The notes beneath the pieces are model-generated. The model worked only from the letters and a program-made list of their open reading frames with translations. It was not told where the DNA came from and made no database searches. From Desulforudis sp. (GTDB lineage: Bacteria; Bacillota; Desulfotomaculia; Desulfotomaculales; Desulforudaceae): a DNA stretch of 9,682 bases. The first letter of the stretch is position 1, and every line of letters begins with the position of its first letter. A program made the position numbers and the translations under genes. Shown here piece by piece: positions 1-7,448 of this stretch. The DNA lies in NCBI GenBank assembly GCA_014859075.1, contig JACUUW010000063.1, positions 1-9,682 of the forward strand, in the 5' to 3' direction.

Positions 1-908
1 TATCTTATATCGCTGCCGCGCGGGATTACGTCCTGAAGCTCGGCAAGCCGTGCGTGGTCAAGGCGGACGGTTTGGCGGCGGGCAAGGGGGTCATCGTCAC
101 CGGCAGCGTTGACGAAGCCGTGGCCGCCGTGGACGAGATCATGGTCCGCAAGGCATACGGTGAGGCCGGGAACCGCCTGGTGGTCGAGGAACGCCTGACC
201 GGGGAGGAGGTCAGCGTGCTGGCCTTCACCGACGGCCGGACCGTACTGCCCATGCTTCCGGCGCAGGACCATAAACCGATATTCGACGGGGACCGCGGGC
301 CGAACACCGGGGGGATGGGTGCCTACGCGCCGGCGCCGGTCTGCACTCCCGAGATCTACGACCGGGTGGTCCGGGACATCCTGGAGCCCACGGTACGCGG
401 GCTTAGGGAAGACGGCATCGCTTATCGGGGGGTACTGTACGCGGGGCTGATGCTTACCGCCGGCGGCCCCCGGGTGTTGGAATTCAACGTCCGTTTCGGG
501 GATCCGGAAGCCCAGCCGTTGCTGGCGCTGTTGGAAACCGACCTGGTGGACGTGGCCCTCGCGGTGATTGAGGGCCGCCTGGCGGACGTCAGGCTCTCCT
601 GGCGGGGGGGCGCGGCGGTGTGCGTGGTGCTGGCCTCCGGGGGCTACCCGGGTGCCTACGCCAAAGGCCGGGTCATCCAGGGCGTGGAGGCGGCGGAACG
701 CGCGGGTGCGGTGGTGTTCCACGCCGGCACGGCCGAGCGCGACGGGGAACTGGTCACCGCCGGGGGCCGGGTGCTCGGGGTGACGGCCGTGGCCGACGGG
801 CTACCCGAAGCCATCCGGCAGGCGTACCAGTCCCTGGAGTTGATCAGCTTTGAGGGGATGCAGTTCCGCCGGGACATCGGCCAAAAAGCACTCGGTGCCA
901 GGCACTAA
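1..908 (+). CDS. purD: Phosphoribosylamine--glycine ligase (GARS), 5'-truncated by the window edge
   Basis: This enzyme joins glycine to phosphoribosylamine using ATP, the second step of de novo purine synthesis in the cytoplasm. The reading frame is open from base 3, and the first visible residues (SYIAAARDYVLKLGKPC) read straight into the ATP-grasp motif VVKADGLAAGKGV. A GTG at 54 lies inside that motif and is not the start. Further PurD signatures follow in order: DHKPIFDGDRGPNTGGMGAY (partial residues about 89-108), the metal/nucleotide segment EFNVRFGDPEAQ (about 160-171), and the C-terminal domain with VCVVLASGGYPG. About 301 residues are visible; the family usually has about 420-430, so roughly 120 N-terminal residues lie upstream. 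The stop is TAA at 906-908. It is probably the last gene of a pur operon lying to the left, which cannot be seen here. Identification is secure. Confidence 0.96.
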   Translation, partial: SYIAAARDYVLKLGKPCVVKADGLAAGKGVIVTGSVDEAVAAVDEIMVRKAYGEAGNRLVVEERLTGEEVSVLAFTDGRTVLPMLPAQDHKPIFDGDRGPNTGGMGAYAPAPVCTPEIYDRVVRDILEPTVRGLREDGIAYRGVLYAGLMLTAGGPRVLEFNVRFGDPEAQPLLALLETDLVDVALAVIEGRLADVRLSWRGGAAVCVVLASGGYPGAYAKGRVIQGVEAAERAGAVVFHAGTAERDGELVTAGGRVLGVTAVADGLPEAIRQAYQSLELISFEGMQFRRDIGQKALGARH

Positions 909-925
909 CTTATTAACTTATTGCT

Positions 926-948
926 AAAACGGGGACAGTCCCCCTTTT
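926..948. repeat. Palindrome after purD, possible weak terminator
   Basis: The core GGGGACAGTCCCC (931-943) is a perfect 6-bp inverted repeat around a single A. It is flanked by AAAA (926-929) and TTTT (945-948), which extend the symmetry with one C:C mismatch on each side. It begins 18 bases after the purD stop and is followed by a short T run, so it could be a modest Rho-independent terminator. The one-base centre means the real loop would have to open to three or more bases. A tandem 8-bp repeat AACTTATT (907-914, 915-922) lies just before it. Either it ends purD transcripts or it is a dispersed genomic palindrome. Confidence 0.4.
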
Positions 949-971
949 GGGATGGGGGAGAGGGTTTTTAG

Positions 972-1820
972 ATGACCCTGGTGTTTGCCGGGTTGGTAGT
1001 GATTTTCGCTTCGACCGTAATGTCCATGGCCGGCCTTGGGGCGGCCGCTTTTTACGTGCCCTTGTTTTTCTGGATGGGCGTCCCGCTGCGGGAGGTGCTG
1101 CCGACCGCCCTGTTCTTGAACTGCATCGCCCTGAGCCTGGCGACCGCCAACTACATTCGGTACGGGTTGGTGGACTTCAGGATCGGCCTGCCCACGGTGA
1201 TAACGGCCCTGCTGCTTGCGCCCCTCGGGGCGCTGACGGCCCAGCACTTTGAGCGGGACGTGTTGCTGGGTTTGTTCGCCGGGTTCCTGGTCTTGGTCGG
1301 GCTGTCGATGTTGTTTTACCGCCCCCAGGTGTCGGTGGAACTTGCCGTGACCGGGGATGGAGGCGTGGACGTGGAGTCTCCACCGGGGAACGTGCCGGTG
1401 ACCAAGAGTTCAAACGCCGACCCCGATGCGGCAGGGATTCCTGAATTGGACCCCGGAAAGCGTCTCGTCATCGGGTCGGGCGTGGGCGCCCTGACCGGTT
1501 ACATCGCGGGTCTATTGGCCATCGGCGGCGGGGTGGTGGTCATCCCGGTGCTGAATTACCTCCGGTACCCGGCCAAGGTGACCGCGGCCACCACCGGCCT
1601 GGTCGCTTTCTGCGCTTCGTTTTCCGGGTTTCTGGGCCACGTGTTCTTCGGTCAGTTGAACCATTCGCTGCTTCTGGTCACCGGTACCGCCGCCGCCCTC
1701 GGCGCACTGGCCGGCTCCTGGCTGGTGCGCTACCGGATCAGCGGGTCCCGGCTCAAGACGCTGATCGGCGTGCTGGTGCTGCTGATCGCCGCCAAGCTGC
1801 TGTTTGACCTGTTGCGTTAA
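972..1820 (+). CDS. TauE/SafE (TSUP) family membrane permease
   Basis: This is a 282-residue integral membrane protein of the sulfite exporter TauE/SafE family, whose members move small sulfur-containing or organic anions (sulfite, sulfoacetate, sulfonates) across the cytoplasmic membrane. The sequence shows the family's two-fold repeat. A glycine-rich entry with GLGAAAFYVPLFF lies at residues 21-33, and the matching AIGGGVVVIPVL at 183-194. Hydrophobic segments fall near 4-24, 43-60, 72-92, 97-116, 165-198, 203-222, 230-252 and 260-280. A hydrophilic linker of about 47 residues (117-163) separates the halves and is fairly long. The ATG at 972 follows a purine-rich GGGGGAGAGGG with a 7-base gap. 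It lies 63 bases after purD and 75 bases before hisD, all on one strand. The substrate cannot be told from sequence; a role in sulfite or sulfonate export is only a family-based guess. Confidence 0.88.
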   Translation: MTLVFAGLVVIFASTVMSMAGLGAAAFYVPLFFWMGVPLREVLPTALFLNCIALSLATANYIRYGLVDFRIGLPTVITALLLAPLGALTAQHFERDVLLGLFAGFLVLVGLSMLFYRPQVSVELAVTGDGGVDVESPPGNVPVTKSSNADPDAAGIPELDPGKRLVIGSGVGALTGYIAGLLAIGGGVVVIPVLNYLRYPAKVTAATTGLVAFCASFSGFLGHVFFGQLNHSLLLVTGTAAALGALAGSWLVRYRISGSRLKTLIGVLVLLIAAKLLFDLLR

Positions 1821-1851
1821 AAGACAATTTTCTCGCCTTTCTACGGCCCCA

Positions 1852-1862
1852 TATAGTACAAT
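1852..1862 (+). promoter_or_regulatory. Possible -10 region upstream of hisD
   Basis: The stretch TATAGTACAAT offers two overlapping -10-like hexamers, TATAGT (1852-1857) and TACAAT (1857-1862), in an AT-rich patch between tauE and hisD. No convincing -35 hexamer lies 16-18 bases upstream of either. It is therefore a weak candidate for the his operon promoter, placed where one is expected if hisD heads the operon. Confidence 0.25.
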
Positions 1863-1880
1863 GGTCTTATTGAACAGGCC

Positions 1881-1887
1881 GAGGAGG
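1881..1887 (+). promoter_or_regulatory. Ribosome binding site that sets the hisD start
   Basis: GAGGAGG lies 8 bases before the GTG at 1896, which is in frame with HisD. An ATG at 1892 is only 4 bases from the site and is out of frame, giving a 9-residue peptide that ends at TGA 1919-1921. The GTG is therefore the preferred start. Confidence 0.75.
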
Positions 1888-1895
1888 TCGGATGT

Positions 1896-3185
1896 GTGCT
1901 GAAAACGGTGAATTCGGGTGATCCCGCACTCACCAGGCTGTTGAGCCGTGAATTTACGGTTCCGGACGAGGTGGCGTTCCGGGTGGACGAGATTGTCCAG
2001 ACGGTCCGCCGGGATGGTGACCGGGCCTTGTGTGAGTATACCGTGCGTTTTGACGGGGTTGAACTGACCCCGGCCGACCTGCGTGTGTCCGCGGACGAGG
2101 TCCGGTTGGCCTACCGGGAAGTGGACGACGGTTTCCTGGATAACATCCGTCTGGCCCGGGAACGGATCCTGGATTTCCACCGGCAACAGCTCCCGCGTTC
2201 CTGGTTCAGTGCCCGCGAGGCCACCTGGCTCGGCCAGCTGGTGCGGCCCGTCGAGCGGGTCGGCATTTACGTGCCGGGGGGGAAGGCGTCCTACCCGTCC
2301 TCGGTGTTGATGAACACGGTGCCGGCGGTGGTGGCCGGGGTGAAGGAAATCGCGATGGTTACTCCCCCCGCGCGGGGCGGCGGTGTCCATCCGTACACCC
2401 TGGTGGCGGCGGCCGAGGCCGGTGTGGAAGAGATATACAAGGTGGGCGGTGCGCAGGCGGTGGCCGCCCTGGCCTACGGTACCCAGAGCGTTCGCCGGGT
2501 TGACAAGGTCACCGGTCCGGGCAACATCTACGTCACGGTGGCCAAACAGCAGGTCTTCGGCCGGGTGGACATCGACATGCTGGCCGGTCCGTCCGAAGTA
2601 TTGATCATCGCCGAGGCCGGGGCCGATCCGGTGTACATCGCCGCCGACCTGCTTTCCCAGGCCGAGCACGACGCGCTGGCCCGGGCGGTGCTCCTCACGC
2701 CGAGCTGGGAATTGGCCGGCCGGGTGCAGGAGGAAATGGCCGGTCTCGTCAAGGGGTTGGAACGGCGCGAACCTCTGGAGCTGTCTCTGGCCAACGGGGC
2801 GTTGATCGTGATCACCCGCGACCTGGACGAGGCTTTCGGCCTGGCCAACTGTTTCGCCCCGGAGCACCTGGAGTTGTTGGTCCCGGAACCGATCGACTGG
2901 CTGGGCCGGGTGAAAAACGCGGGCGCCGTGTTCCTGGGGCCCTATTCCCCGGTGGCCGTGGGGGACTACCTGGCCGGTCCCAATCACGTGTTGCCGACCG
3001 GAGGGACGGCGCGTTTCTTTTCGGGGTTGGGTGTGGAGAGTTTTATTAAACGGATCAACGTGGTGCACTGTTCTTACCGGGGTCTGGAACGTCTCGGGCC
3101 GAAAGTGATCGAACTGGCCGGGGTGGAGGGCCTGCCGGCTCACGCCCTGTCCGTCCAGGTCCGGCTCAAGGAGCGGGAGGATTGA
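1896..3185 (+). CDS. hisD: Histidinol dehydrogenase
   Basis: HisD is a zinc enzyme that oxidises L-histidinol to L-histidine in two NAD-dependent steps, the end of the pathway. The 429 residues match the usual length of about 430. Visible signatures: VGIYVPGGKASYPSSVLMN (122-140), VGGAQAVAALAYGT (183-196), and KVTGPGNIYV into VDIDMLAGPSEVL (204-236). Zinc ligands by family comparison are Q255 and H258 in SQAEHD, D357 in VGDYLAGPNH, and H416 in LPAHALS. The catalytic pair E323-H324 is in FAPEHLEL. The start is GTG at 1896, set by the GAGGAGG site. Its stop codon TGA (3183-3185) shares one base with the hisC ATG, so the two are translationally coupled. It is the first his gene here; neither hisG nor hisZ precedes it. 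It looks intact and identification is secure. Confidence 0.97.
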   Translation: MLKTVNSGDPALTRLLSREFTVPDEVAFRVDEIVQTVRRDGDRALCEYTVRFDGVELTPADLRVSADEVRLAYREVDDGFLDNIRLARERILDFHRQQLPRSWFSAREATWLGQLVRPVERVGIYVPGGKASYPSSVLMNTVPAVVAGVKEIAMVTPPARGGGVHPYTLVAAAEAGVEEIYKVGGAQAVAALAYGTQSVRRVDKVTGPGNIYVTVAKQQVFGRVDIDMLAGPSEVLIIAEAGADPVYIAADLLSQAEHDALARAVLLTPSWELAGRVQEEMAGLVKGLERREPLELSLANGALIVITRDLDEAFGLANCFAPEHLELLVPEPIDWLGRVKNAGAVFLGPYSPVAVGDYLAGPNHVLPTGGTARFFSGLGVESFIKRINVVHCSYRGLERLGPKVIELAGVEGLPAHALSVQVRLKERED

Positions 3186-4261
3186 TGGGTTTGCGTCCGA
3201 TCGGCGAATTGGTGCGGCCCGGCCTGGGGGAACTCCAACCCTACCGCGTTCCGGTTCATCCCGGGGTCATCAAACTGGATGCGAACGAAAATACTTACGA
3301 CTTTCCGGAGCAGGTATTGCGGGATATTTTCGGCGCGGTGGACGCGCAGACCTTTGTGCGCTACCCTGATCCGGATGCCGAAGACCTGCGGGCGGCGCTC
3401 TCCGACTACACCGGCGTGCCGGCGGCGCGGATTTCGGTGGGAAACGGGTCGGACGAACTGATTCAGAACCTGATGCTTACCTTCGCCGCCGGGGGGAAAG
3501 TAGTCATTGCGACGCCGACCTTCGGCATGTACGCCATTCACGCGGTCATTGCCGGGGCCGAGCCGGTGGTCCTGCCCCGCAATGCCGATTTCGCCGTGGA
3601 TCCGGAGGCGGTGATCGCCGCCGCCGCACGCCCCGGTGTGCGCATGGTGGTCTTGTGTTCTCCGAACAACCCGACCGGGAACACCATTCCGCCGGAGGTG
3701 ACCGCCGAAATACTGGACCGGACCGGGACAGTGGTGGTGTTGGACGAGGCATATTACGAGTTTTGCGGAGAGACCGCGGTATCGCTGCTGGACCGGAACC
3801 CGCACTTGGTGCTCCTGCGCACTTTCTCGAAGGCTTTCGGCCTGGCGGGACTGCGGGTGGGGTACATGCTGGCGGGCCGGGAGGTGACCGAGGCGGTCGG
3901 GCGGGTGAAGCAGCCCTTCAACGTGAACGCCTTTTCCCAGCTGGCCGCCACCCGGTTACTGAAGTGGCGCCCGGTATTCGAGCGGTGCATCGGGGAGATC
4001 CGCCGTTCCCGGGAAGAACTCCTGGCCGGACTGCGGCGGGTGCCGGGAGTCACGGCTTACCCTTCCCGGGCGAACTTCATCCTGTTCCACACTTCGCTCC
4101 CGGGCCCCCGGGTTTATGAGGGGTTGCTGGAGCGGCGGGTGCTGGTGCGCTTGGTTGACGGCCCGGACCTGCCGGGATGCCTGCGGGTCTCGGTCGGACG
4201 GCCCGACGAAAACGCGGCCTTTTTGGAAGCTCTCGAGGAAACGATCGTCAGTCGCCGGTAG
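3185..4261 (+). CDS. hisC: Histidinol-phosphate aminotransferase
   Basis: HisC is a class I/II PLP-dependent aminotransferase that converts imidazole acetol phosphate plus glutamate to L-histidinol phosphate and 2-oxoglutarate. Counting from ATG 3185 it has 358 residues. The early KLDANEN motif is at 30-36, GNGSDELI at 87-94, SPNNPTG at 159-165, and DEAYYEF at 187-193 (D187 contacts the PLP ring nitrogen). The PLP-binding lysine is K216 in RTFSKAFGLAGLRVGY, with R224 next to it. R334 in LRVSVG is the likely substrate carboxylate contact. A TTG at 3182 would add one residue, but the ATG overlapping the hisD stop by one base (TGATG) and following GAGCGGGAGGA is the better start. HisC-type aminotransferases can also act on aromatic amino acids, but the operon position settles the role. 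Confidence 0.96.
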   Translation: MGLRPIGELVRPGLGELQPYRVPVHPGVIKLDANENTYDFPEQVLRDIFGAVDAQTFVRYPDPDAEDLRAALSDYTGVPAARISVGNGSDELIQNLMLTFAAGGKVVIATPTFGMYAIHAVIAGAEPVVLPRNADFAVDPEAVIAAAARPGVRMVVLCSPNNPTGNTIPPEVTAEILDRTGTVVVLDEAYYEFCGETAVSLLDRNPHLVLLRTFSKAFGLAGLRVGYMLAGREVTEAVGRVKQPFNVNAFSQLAATRLLKWRPVFERCIGEIRRSREELLAGLRRVPGVTAYPSRANFILFHTSLPGPRVYEGLLERRVLVRLVDGPDLPGCLRVSVGRPDENAAFLEALEETIVSRR

Positions 4262-4328
4262 TCAAGCTTGGGCGGTTACGGTGGAACGGTTCTTGAGAGG
4301 AAAAACGCGGTGAAAGCGAGGAAAACCG

Positions 4329-4919
4329 ATGATCATCAGAAAGGCGGAAATCAAGAGGCAGACCGGGGAGACCGAGGTCAACGTGCAACTGCGGCTGGAC
4401 GGCACGGGTGAATACGTTTTGAATACCGGTGTTCCGTTCTTTGAGCACATGTTGGCGTTGCTGTCCAAGTTCAGCCAGTTTGACCTGAACATCCGGGCTC
4501 GTGGGGACCTGGATGTGGACGACCACCACACCGTGGAGGACGTCGGAATTTGCCTGGGTGAGGCCCTGGTCCGGGCGCTGGGCGACAAGGCGGGCATCAG
4601 CCGCTTCGGTCACTCCATCGTGCCGATGGACGACGCGCTGGTACTGGTGGCGGTTGATTTGAGTGGCCGGGGCTACCTGTGTTTCGAAGCGCCCCTGCCC
4701 GCGACCCGGGTCGGTCAGTTCGACACTGAACTGGTGGAGGAGTTTCTGCGGGCCGTGGCCGTAAACGGCCGTTTCAACCTGCACGTCCGCCTGCTTGCCG
4801 GCCACAACACGCACCACATCGTCGAGGCGGTCTTCAAGGCGCTCGGCGTCGCCCTCGGCCAGGCGGTCAGCGTGGACAGTCAACGGGGCATTCCGTCGAC
4901 CAAGGGCGTAATCAACTAG
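4329..4919 (+). CDS. hisB: Imidazoleglycerol-phosphate dehydratase
   Basis: HisB removes water from imidazole glycerol phosphate to give imidazole acetol phosphate, using a di-manganese site in a 24-subunit shell. The 196 residues are the size of the stand-alone dehydratase. There is no N-terminal HAD phosphatase domain as in the enterobacterial fusion, so histidinol-phosphate phosphatase must be encoded elsewhere. Metal-binding signatures are DDHHTVED (64-71, H66, H67, E70) and GHNTHHIVE (158-166, H159, H162, H163, E166). FFEHMLALL (37-45) is also typical, and the C-terminal SQRGIPSTKGVI is the usual end. The ATG at 4329 follows GCGAGG with a 7-base gap. A 67-base gap separates it from hisC, the largest inside the hisD-hisF run. 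It shows no clear promoter or hairpin. Identification is secure. Confidence 0.97.
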   Translation: MIIRKAEIKRQTGETEVNVQLRLDGTGEYVLNTGVPFFEHMLALLSKFSQFDLNIRARGDLDVDDHHTVEDVGICLGEALVRALGDKAGISRFGHSIVPMDDALVLVAVDLSGRGYLCFEAPLPATRVGQFDTELVEEFLRAVAVNGRFNLHVRLLAGHNTHHIVEAVFKALGVALGQAVSVDSQRGIPSTKGVIN

Positions 4920-4933
4920 TAGGTGAGATTTTA

Positions 4934-5548
4934 GTGTACATTGCCATCATCGACTACGGCATGGGCAACCTGCGCAGTGTCCTGAAGGGACTGGAGACGG
5001 CGGGCCGGCCCGGTTTGATTACGTCCGCGCCCCGGGAGGTGGCCGGGGCCGCGGGAATCGTGCTCCCGGGGGTGGGCGCTTTCGCCGACGCCATGCGAAA
5101 TCTCCACGCGGCCGGCCTGGACGAGGCTGTCGTCCGGGCGGTGGGCTCCGGCAAGCCGTTTTTAGGGATCTGTCTCGGGCAGCAGTTGCTGTTTGATTTC
5201 AGCGAGGAGTGGGGTCTCACCCCCGGACTGGGGCTGTTGCCGGGCCGGGTGCAGCGGCTTCCGGCGGCGGTCAAGGTGCCGCACATGGGCTGGAACGAGG
5301 TGTCTTTCCGGCGGGCCTCGCCCCTGTTCCAAGGTATCGCGGACCGGACCCGTTTCTATTTTGTCCATTCCTTCTACGTCACCCCGGCCGATCCGGGGAT
5401 CGTCCTGGGGGAGACCGACTACGGGGTGCGGTTTGCCTCCGCGGTGGGCCGTGACCACATCCTGGGGATCCAGTTCCACCCGGAGAAGAGCAGTTTTCTT
5501 GGACTGCAAGTGCTCCGGAACTTCGGGAGGATGGTGCAACAATGCTGA
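4934..5548 (+). CDS. hisH: Imidazole glycerol phosphate synthase, glutaminase subunit
   Basis: HisH is the class I glutamine amidotransferase partner of HisF. It hydrolyses glutamine and channels ammonia to the HisF barrel. The 204 residues begin IAIIDYGMGNLRS (3-15), the standard opening. The catalytic triad is visible as C80 in GICLGQQLL and H182 and E184 in GIQFHPEKS. The oxyanion-strand region reads LPGVGAF (44-50). The start is GTG at 4934, 14 bases after the hisB stop and 6 bases after AGGTGAG (4921-4927). The 3' end overlaps hisA by 7 bases (CAACAATGCTGA), which implies coupled translation. It looks complete, and its position before hisA and hisF is the common hisBHAF order. Confidence 0.96.
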   Translation: MYIAIIDYGMGNLRSVLKGLETAGRPGLITSAPREVAGAAGIVLPGVGAFADAMRNLHAAGLDEAVVRAVGSGKPFLGICLGQQLLFDFSEEWGLTPGLGLLPGRVQRLPAAVKVPHMGWNEVSFRRASPLFQGIADRTRFYFVHSFYVTPADPGIVLGETDYGVRFASAVGRDHILGIQFHPEKSSFLGLQVLRNFGRMVQQC

Positions 5549-6273
5549 TCATCCCGGCGATAGACCTGCGGGACGGGCGCTGTGTCCGGCTATTCCAGGG
5601 ACGGCTGGACCGTGAAACAGTGTACAGTTCGGATCCGGTGGCCGTGGCGCGGGGCTGGGAAGAGCAGGGGGCCGAGTGGCTGCACGTCGTCGACCTGGAC
5701 GGGGCGTTTTCGGGCCGGCCGCGGAACGATCAGGTTGTCCTCGAAATCGTCAGCAGTATCGGGATTCCGGTCCAGGTGGGCGGCGGGATCCGCAATCTGG
5801 ACACCGTGAAGTATTACCTGGACCAGGGGGTGGCCAGGGTGATCCTGGGCACCGGCGCGGTGGCCGATCCCGCTTTCCTGCGGGAAGCCACGGCGTTGTA
5901 TGGGGATCGGATCGTGGTCGGGGTCGATTGCCGGGACGGGCGGGTCTGCGTTGACGGCTGGGAGCGCACGGCCACCCGGGACGGTTTGGAGTATCTGGAG
6001 GAGCTCGTACGGCAGGGTGTCCGGCGGATTGTCCTCACCGACGTGAAGCGAGACGGGACGCTGGAGGGCCCGAATCTGGACCAGATCGAGCGTTTCGCGG
6101 CCCATGCCGGACTCAAAGTCGTCGCCTCGGGCGGGGTTTCCAGGCTGGAAGATCTCCGGGCCTTAAAGCGGCTGGAGAGCCTGGGGGTGGACAGTGTGAT
6201 TATCGGCAAGGCGCTGTATGCAGGTGCGTTTGCTCTGGCCGACGCCTTGCGCGCAGTGGAAGGAGAGGAATAA
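5542..6273 (+). CDS. hisA: ProFAR isomerase, HisA (phosphoribosylformimino-AICAR-P isomerase)
   Basis: HisA is a (beta/alpha)8 barrel that opens the ribose ring of ProFAR by an Amadori rearrangement to give PRFAR. The 243 residues match the family length. The catalytic aspartates are D8 in IPAIDLRDGRCVRL and D129 in VGVDCRDGR. Phosphate-binding loops appear as VGGGIRNLD (79-87) and ASGGVSRLEDL (195-205), the pseudo-two-fold repeat expected of HisA/HisF barrels. ATG 5542 lies inside the end of hisH, and the TAA stop (6271-6273) shares an A with the hisF ATG. Nothing suggests a bifunctional PriA of the actinobacterial type, but PriA and HisA cannot be separated with full certainty by eye. Confidence 0.95.
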   Translation: MLIIPAIDLRDGRCVRLFQGRLDRETVYSSDPVAVARGWEEQGAEWLHVVDLDGAFSGRPRNDQVVLEIVSSIGIPVQVGGGIRNLDTVKYYLDQGVARVILGTGAVADPAFLREATALYGDRIVVGVDCRDGRVCVDGWERTATRDGLEYLEELVRQGVRRIVLTDVKRDGTLEGPNLDQIERFAAHAGLKVVASGGVSRLEDLRALKRLESLGVDSVIIGKALYAGAFALADALRAVEGEE

Positions 6274-7031
6274 TGCTGGCGAAGAGAATCATTCCGTGCC
6301 TGGACGTGAACAAGGGCCGCGTCGTGAAGGGCGTCAACTTCGTGAATTTACGGGATGCGGGCGACCCGGTGGAATTAGCCGCCGTTTACGACCGGGAGGG
6401 TGCCGATGAGGTGGTCTTCTTGGACATTACGGCCTCCGCCGAGCAGCGGGACATCGTCCTGGACATGGTGCGCCGGACGGCCGAAAAGGTGTTCATCCCC
6501 TTCGCCGTCGGCGGCGGAATCCGCACGGTTGAAGACATCCGGGAGATTTTGAAAGCAGGGGCCGACAAGGTGTCCATGAACACCGCGGCCGTGAAAAACC
6601 CCGACCTGATCGCCGAGGGTGCCGAGAAGTTCGGTACCCAGTGCATCGTGGTGGCCATCGACGCCAAGCGGGTCGAACCCGGGAAGTGGGAGGTGTACGT
6701 CAACGGGGGCCGCGCGCCGACCGGGATCGACGCGCTGGAATGGGCGCGGCGCGTGGAAGCCCTCGGGGCGGGGGAGATTCTGTTGACCAGCATGGACCGG
6801 GACGGCACCAAGGACGGTTACGATATTCCCCTGACCAGAGCGGTCGCGGACGCGGTGCGGATTCCGGTCATCGCCTCGGGCGGCGTGGGAACCCTGGAAC
6901 ACATCGCGGCGGGGCTGACCGACGGTGGTGCCGACGCGGCCCTGGCGGCTTCGATTTTCCACTTCGGGGAGTATTCGATCCGGGAGGTGAAGGAATTTCT
7001 GGCGGGGCGGGGGATTCCGGTCCGCCTTTAA
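6273..7031 (+). CDS. hisF: Imidazole glycerol phosphate synthase, cyclase subunit
   Basis: HisF is the (beta/alpha)8 barrel that combines PRFAR with ammonia from HisH to give imidazole glycerol phosphate and AICAR. The 252 residues match the family. It opens with LAKRIIPCLDVNKGRVVKG (2-20), containing catalytic D11; the second catalytic residue D130 is in VVAIDAKR. Phosphate loops are FAVGGGIRTVEDIR (77-90) and IASGGVGTLEHI. LLTSMDRDGTKDGYD is also a HisF hallmark. ATG 6273 overlaps the hisA stop by one base and follows AAGGAGAGG (6260-6268). It is the last gene of the tight hisD-hisF run; hisIE, which usually follows directly, is displaced by about 720 bases. Identification is secure. Confidence 0.97.
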   Translation: MLAKRIIPCLDVNKGRVVKGVNFVNLRDAGDPVELAAVYDREGADEVVFLDITASAEQRDIVLDMVRRTAEKVFIPFAVGGGIRTVEDIREILKAGADKVSMNTAAVKNPDLIAEGAEKFGTQCIVVAIDAKRVEPGKWEVYVNGGRAPTGIDALEWARRVEALGAGEILLTSMDRDGTKDGYDIPLTRAVADAVRIPVIASGGVGTLEHIAAGLTDGGADAALAASIFHFGEYSIREVKEFLAGRGIPVRL

Positions 7032-7060
7032 GGGCCGACAGAGCCGCCGCTCGGCTCCGG

Positions 7061-7116
7061 TGCTCCGCGTGGACGGCACTACGGCTCGGTTCGGGGCGCA
7101 GCTCGCTCCTGCGGAT
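7061..7116 (-). repeat. Arm A of a diverged inverted-repeat pair
   Basis: Read on the minus strand this 56-base segment begins ATCCGCAGGA and ends GCGGAGCA. By eye it aligns with the + strand of 7341-7397 with one 1-base gap and about 46 identical positions of 57. Matching blocks in order are ATCCGCAGGA, GCGAGC, GCGCC, CGAAC, GAGCCGT, GTC and GCGGAGCA. The arms face each other across about 224 bases. They may be two copies of one dispersed intergenic repeat, or the ends of an old element. Confidence 0.6.
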
Positions 7117-7120
7117 ATGA

Positions 7121-7143
7121 GTCGTTGGTCGTCAGTCGTTGGT
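7121..7143. repeat. GTCGTTGGT low-complexity direct repeat
   Basis: GTCGTTGGT occurs at 7121-7129 and again at 7135-7143, followed by the related GGTCGGTCG. A related GTCGTTAGTCGGAGGTCAG is at 7497-7515. The degenerate GTCGTT/GGTCG units suggest slippage-generated sequence or the remains of a dispersed repeat. Confidence 0.5.
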
Positions 7144-7340
7144 GGTCGGTCGCGTGCCCACTCCGTCGCCGGGAGAGCGTCCCCGGATCGCGACATTGCG
7201 TAGCGACGGTAACCGCAACCGGCGAAAGTGAGGTCCAGCGCTGCAGGCGACGAGGACGCGACGTAACCTTCAGGGAACAAGTAACGTAACCGGATCGTGC
7301 AGGAATCACTTTTGGACAGCCTGTACGGATATCGATCGCA

Positions 7341-7397
7341 ATCCGCAGGAGGCGAGCAGCGCCTCGAACTGAGCCGTGCTGTGGTCGGAGCGGAGCA
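7341..7397 (+). repeat. Arm B of a diverged inverted-repeat pair
   Basis: This is the + strand partner of 7061-7116 (about 80% identical, one single-base gap). Differences between the copies are mostly scattered single substitutions, as expected for two old copies of one sequence and not for a maintained RNA stem. No transposase or target duplication is visible around either copy. Confidence 0.6.
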
Positions 7398-7448
7398 GCA
7401 GTCGCGGAAGGGGACCTCCCCGGCCGTGGCCCACGCTCTGCAATGTCG

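Noticed and set aside
1892..1921. Nine-codon ATG frame overlapping the hisD start, possible leader peptide
   Set aside because: It contains no histidine codons, sits only 4 bases from the ribosome site and overlaps hisD, so it cannot be a classical his attenuator leader.
1512..3143. Very long minus-strand open frame (543 codons) antisense to tauE and hisD
   Set aside because: It mirrors conserved hisD codons, its translation is His/Gln/Pro/Arg-rich with no recognisable domain, and such antisense frames are common in GC-rich genes.
4262..4328. 67-base hisC-hisB gap examined for a promoter or attenuator
   Set aside because: Only a 5-bp TCAAG/CTTGA symmetry and the hisB ribosome site are visible; no paired -35/-10 hexamers and no T run.
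6375..7280. 301-codon minus-strand frame covering hisF and part of the gap
   Set aside because: Most of it is the antisense shadow of hisF, and the part in the gap shows no protein-like features or ribosome site.
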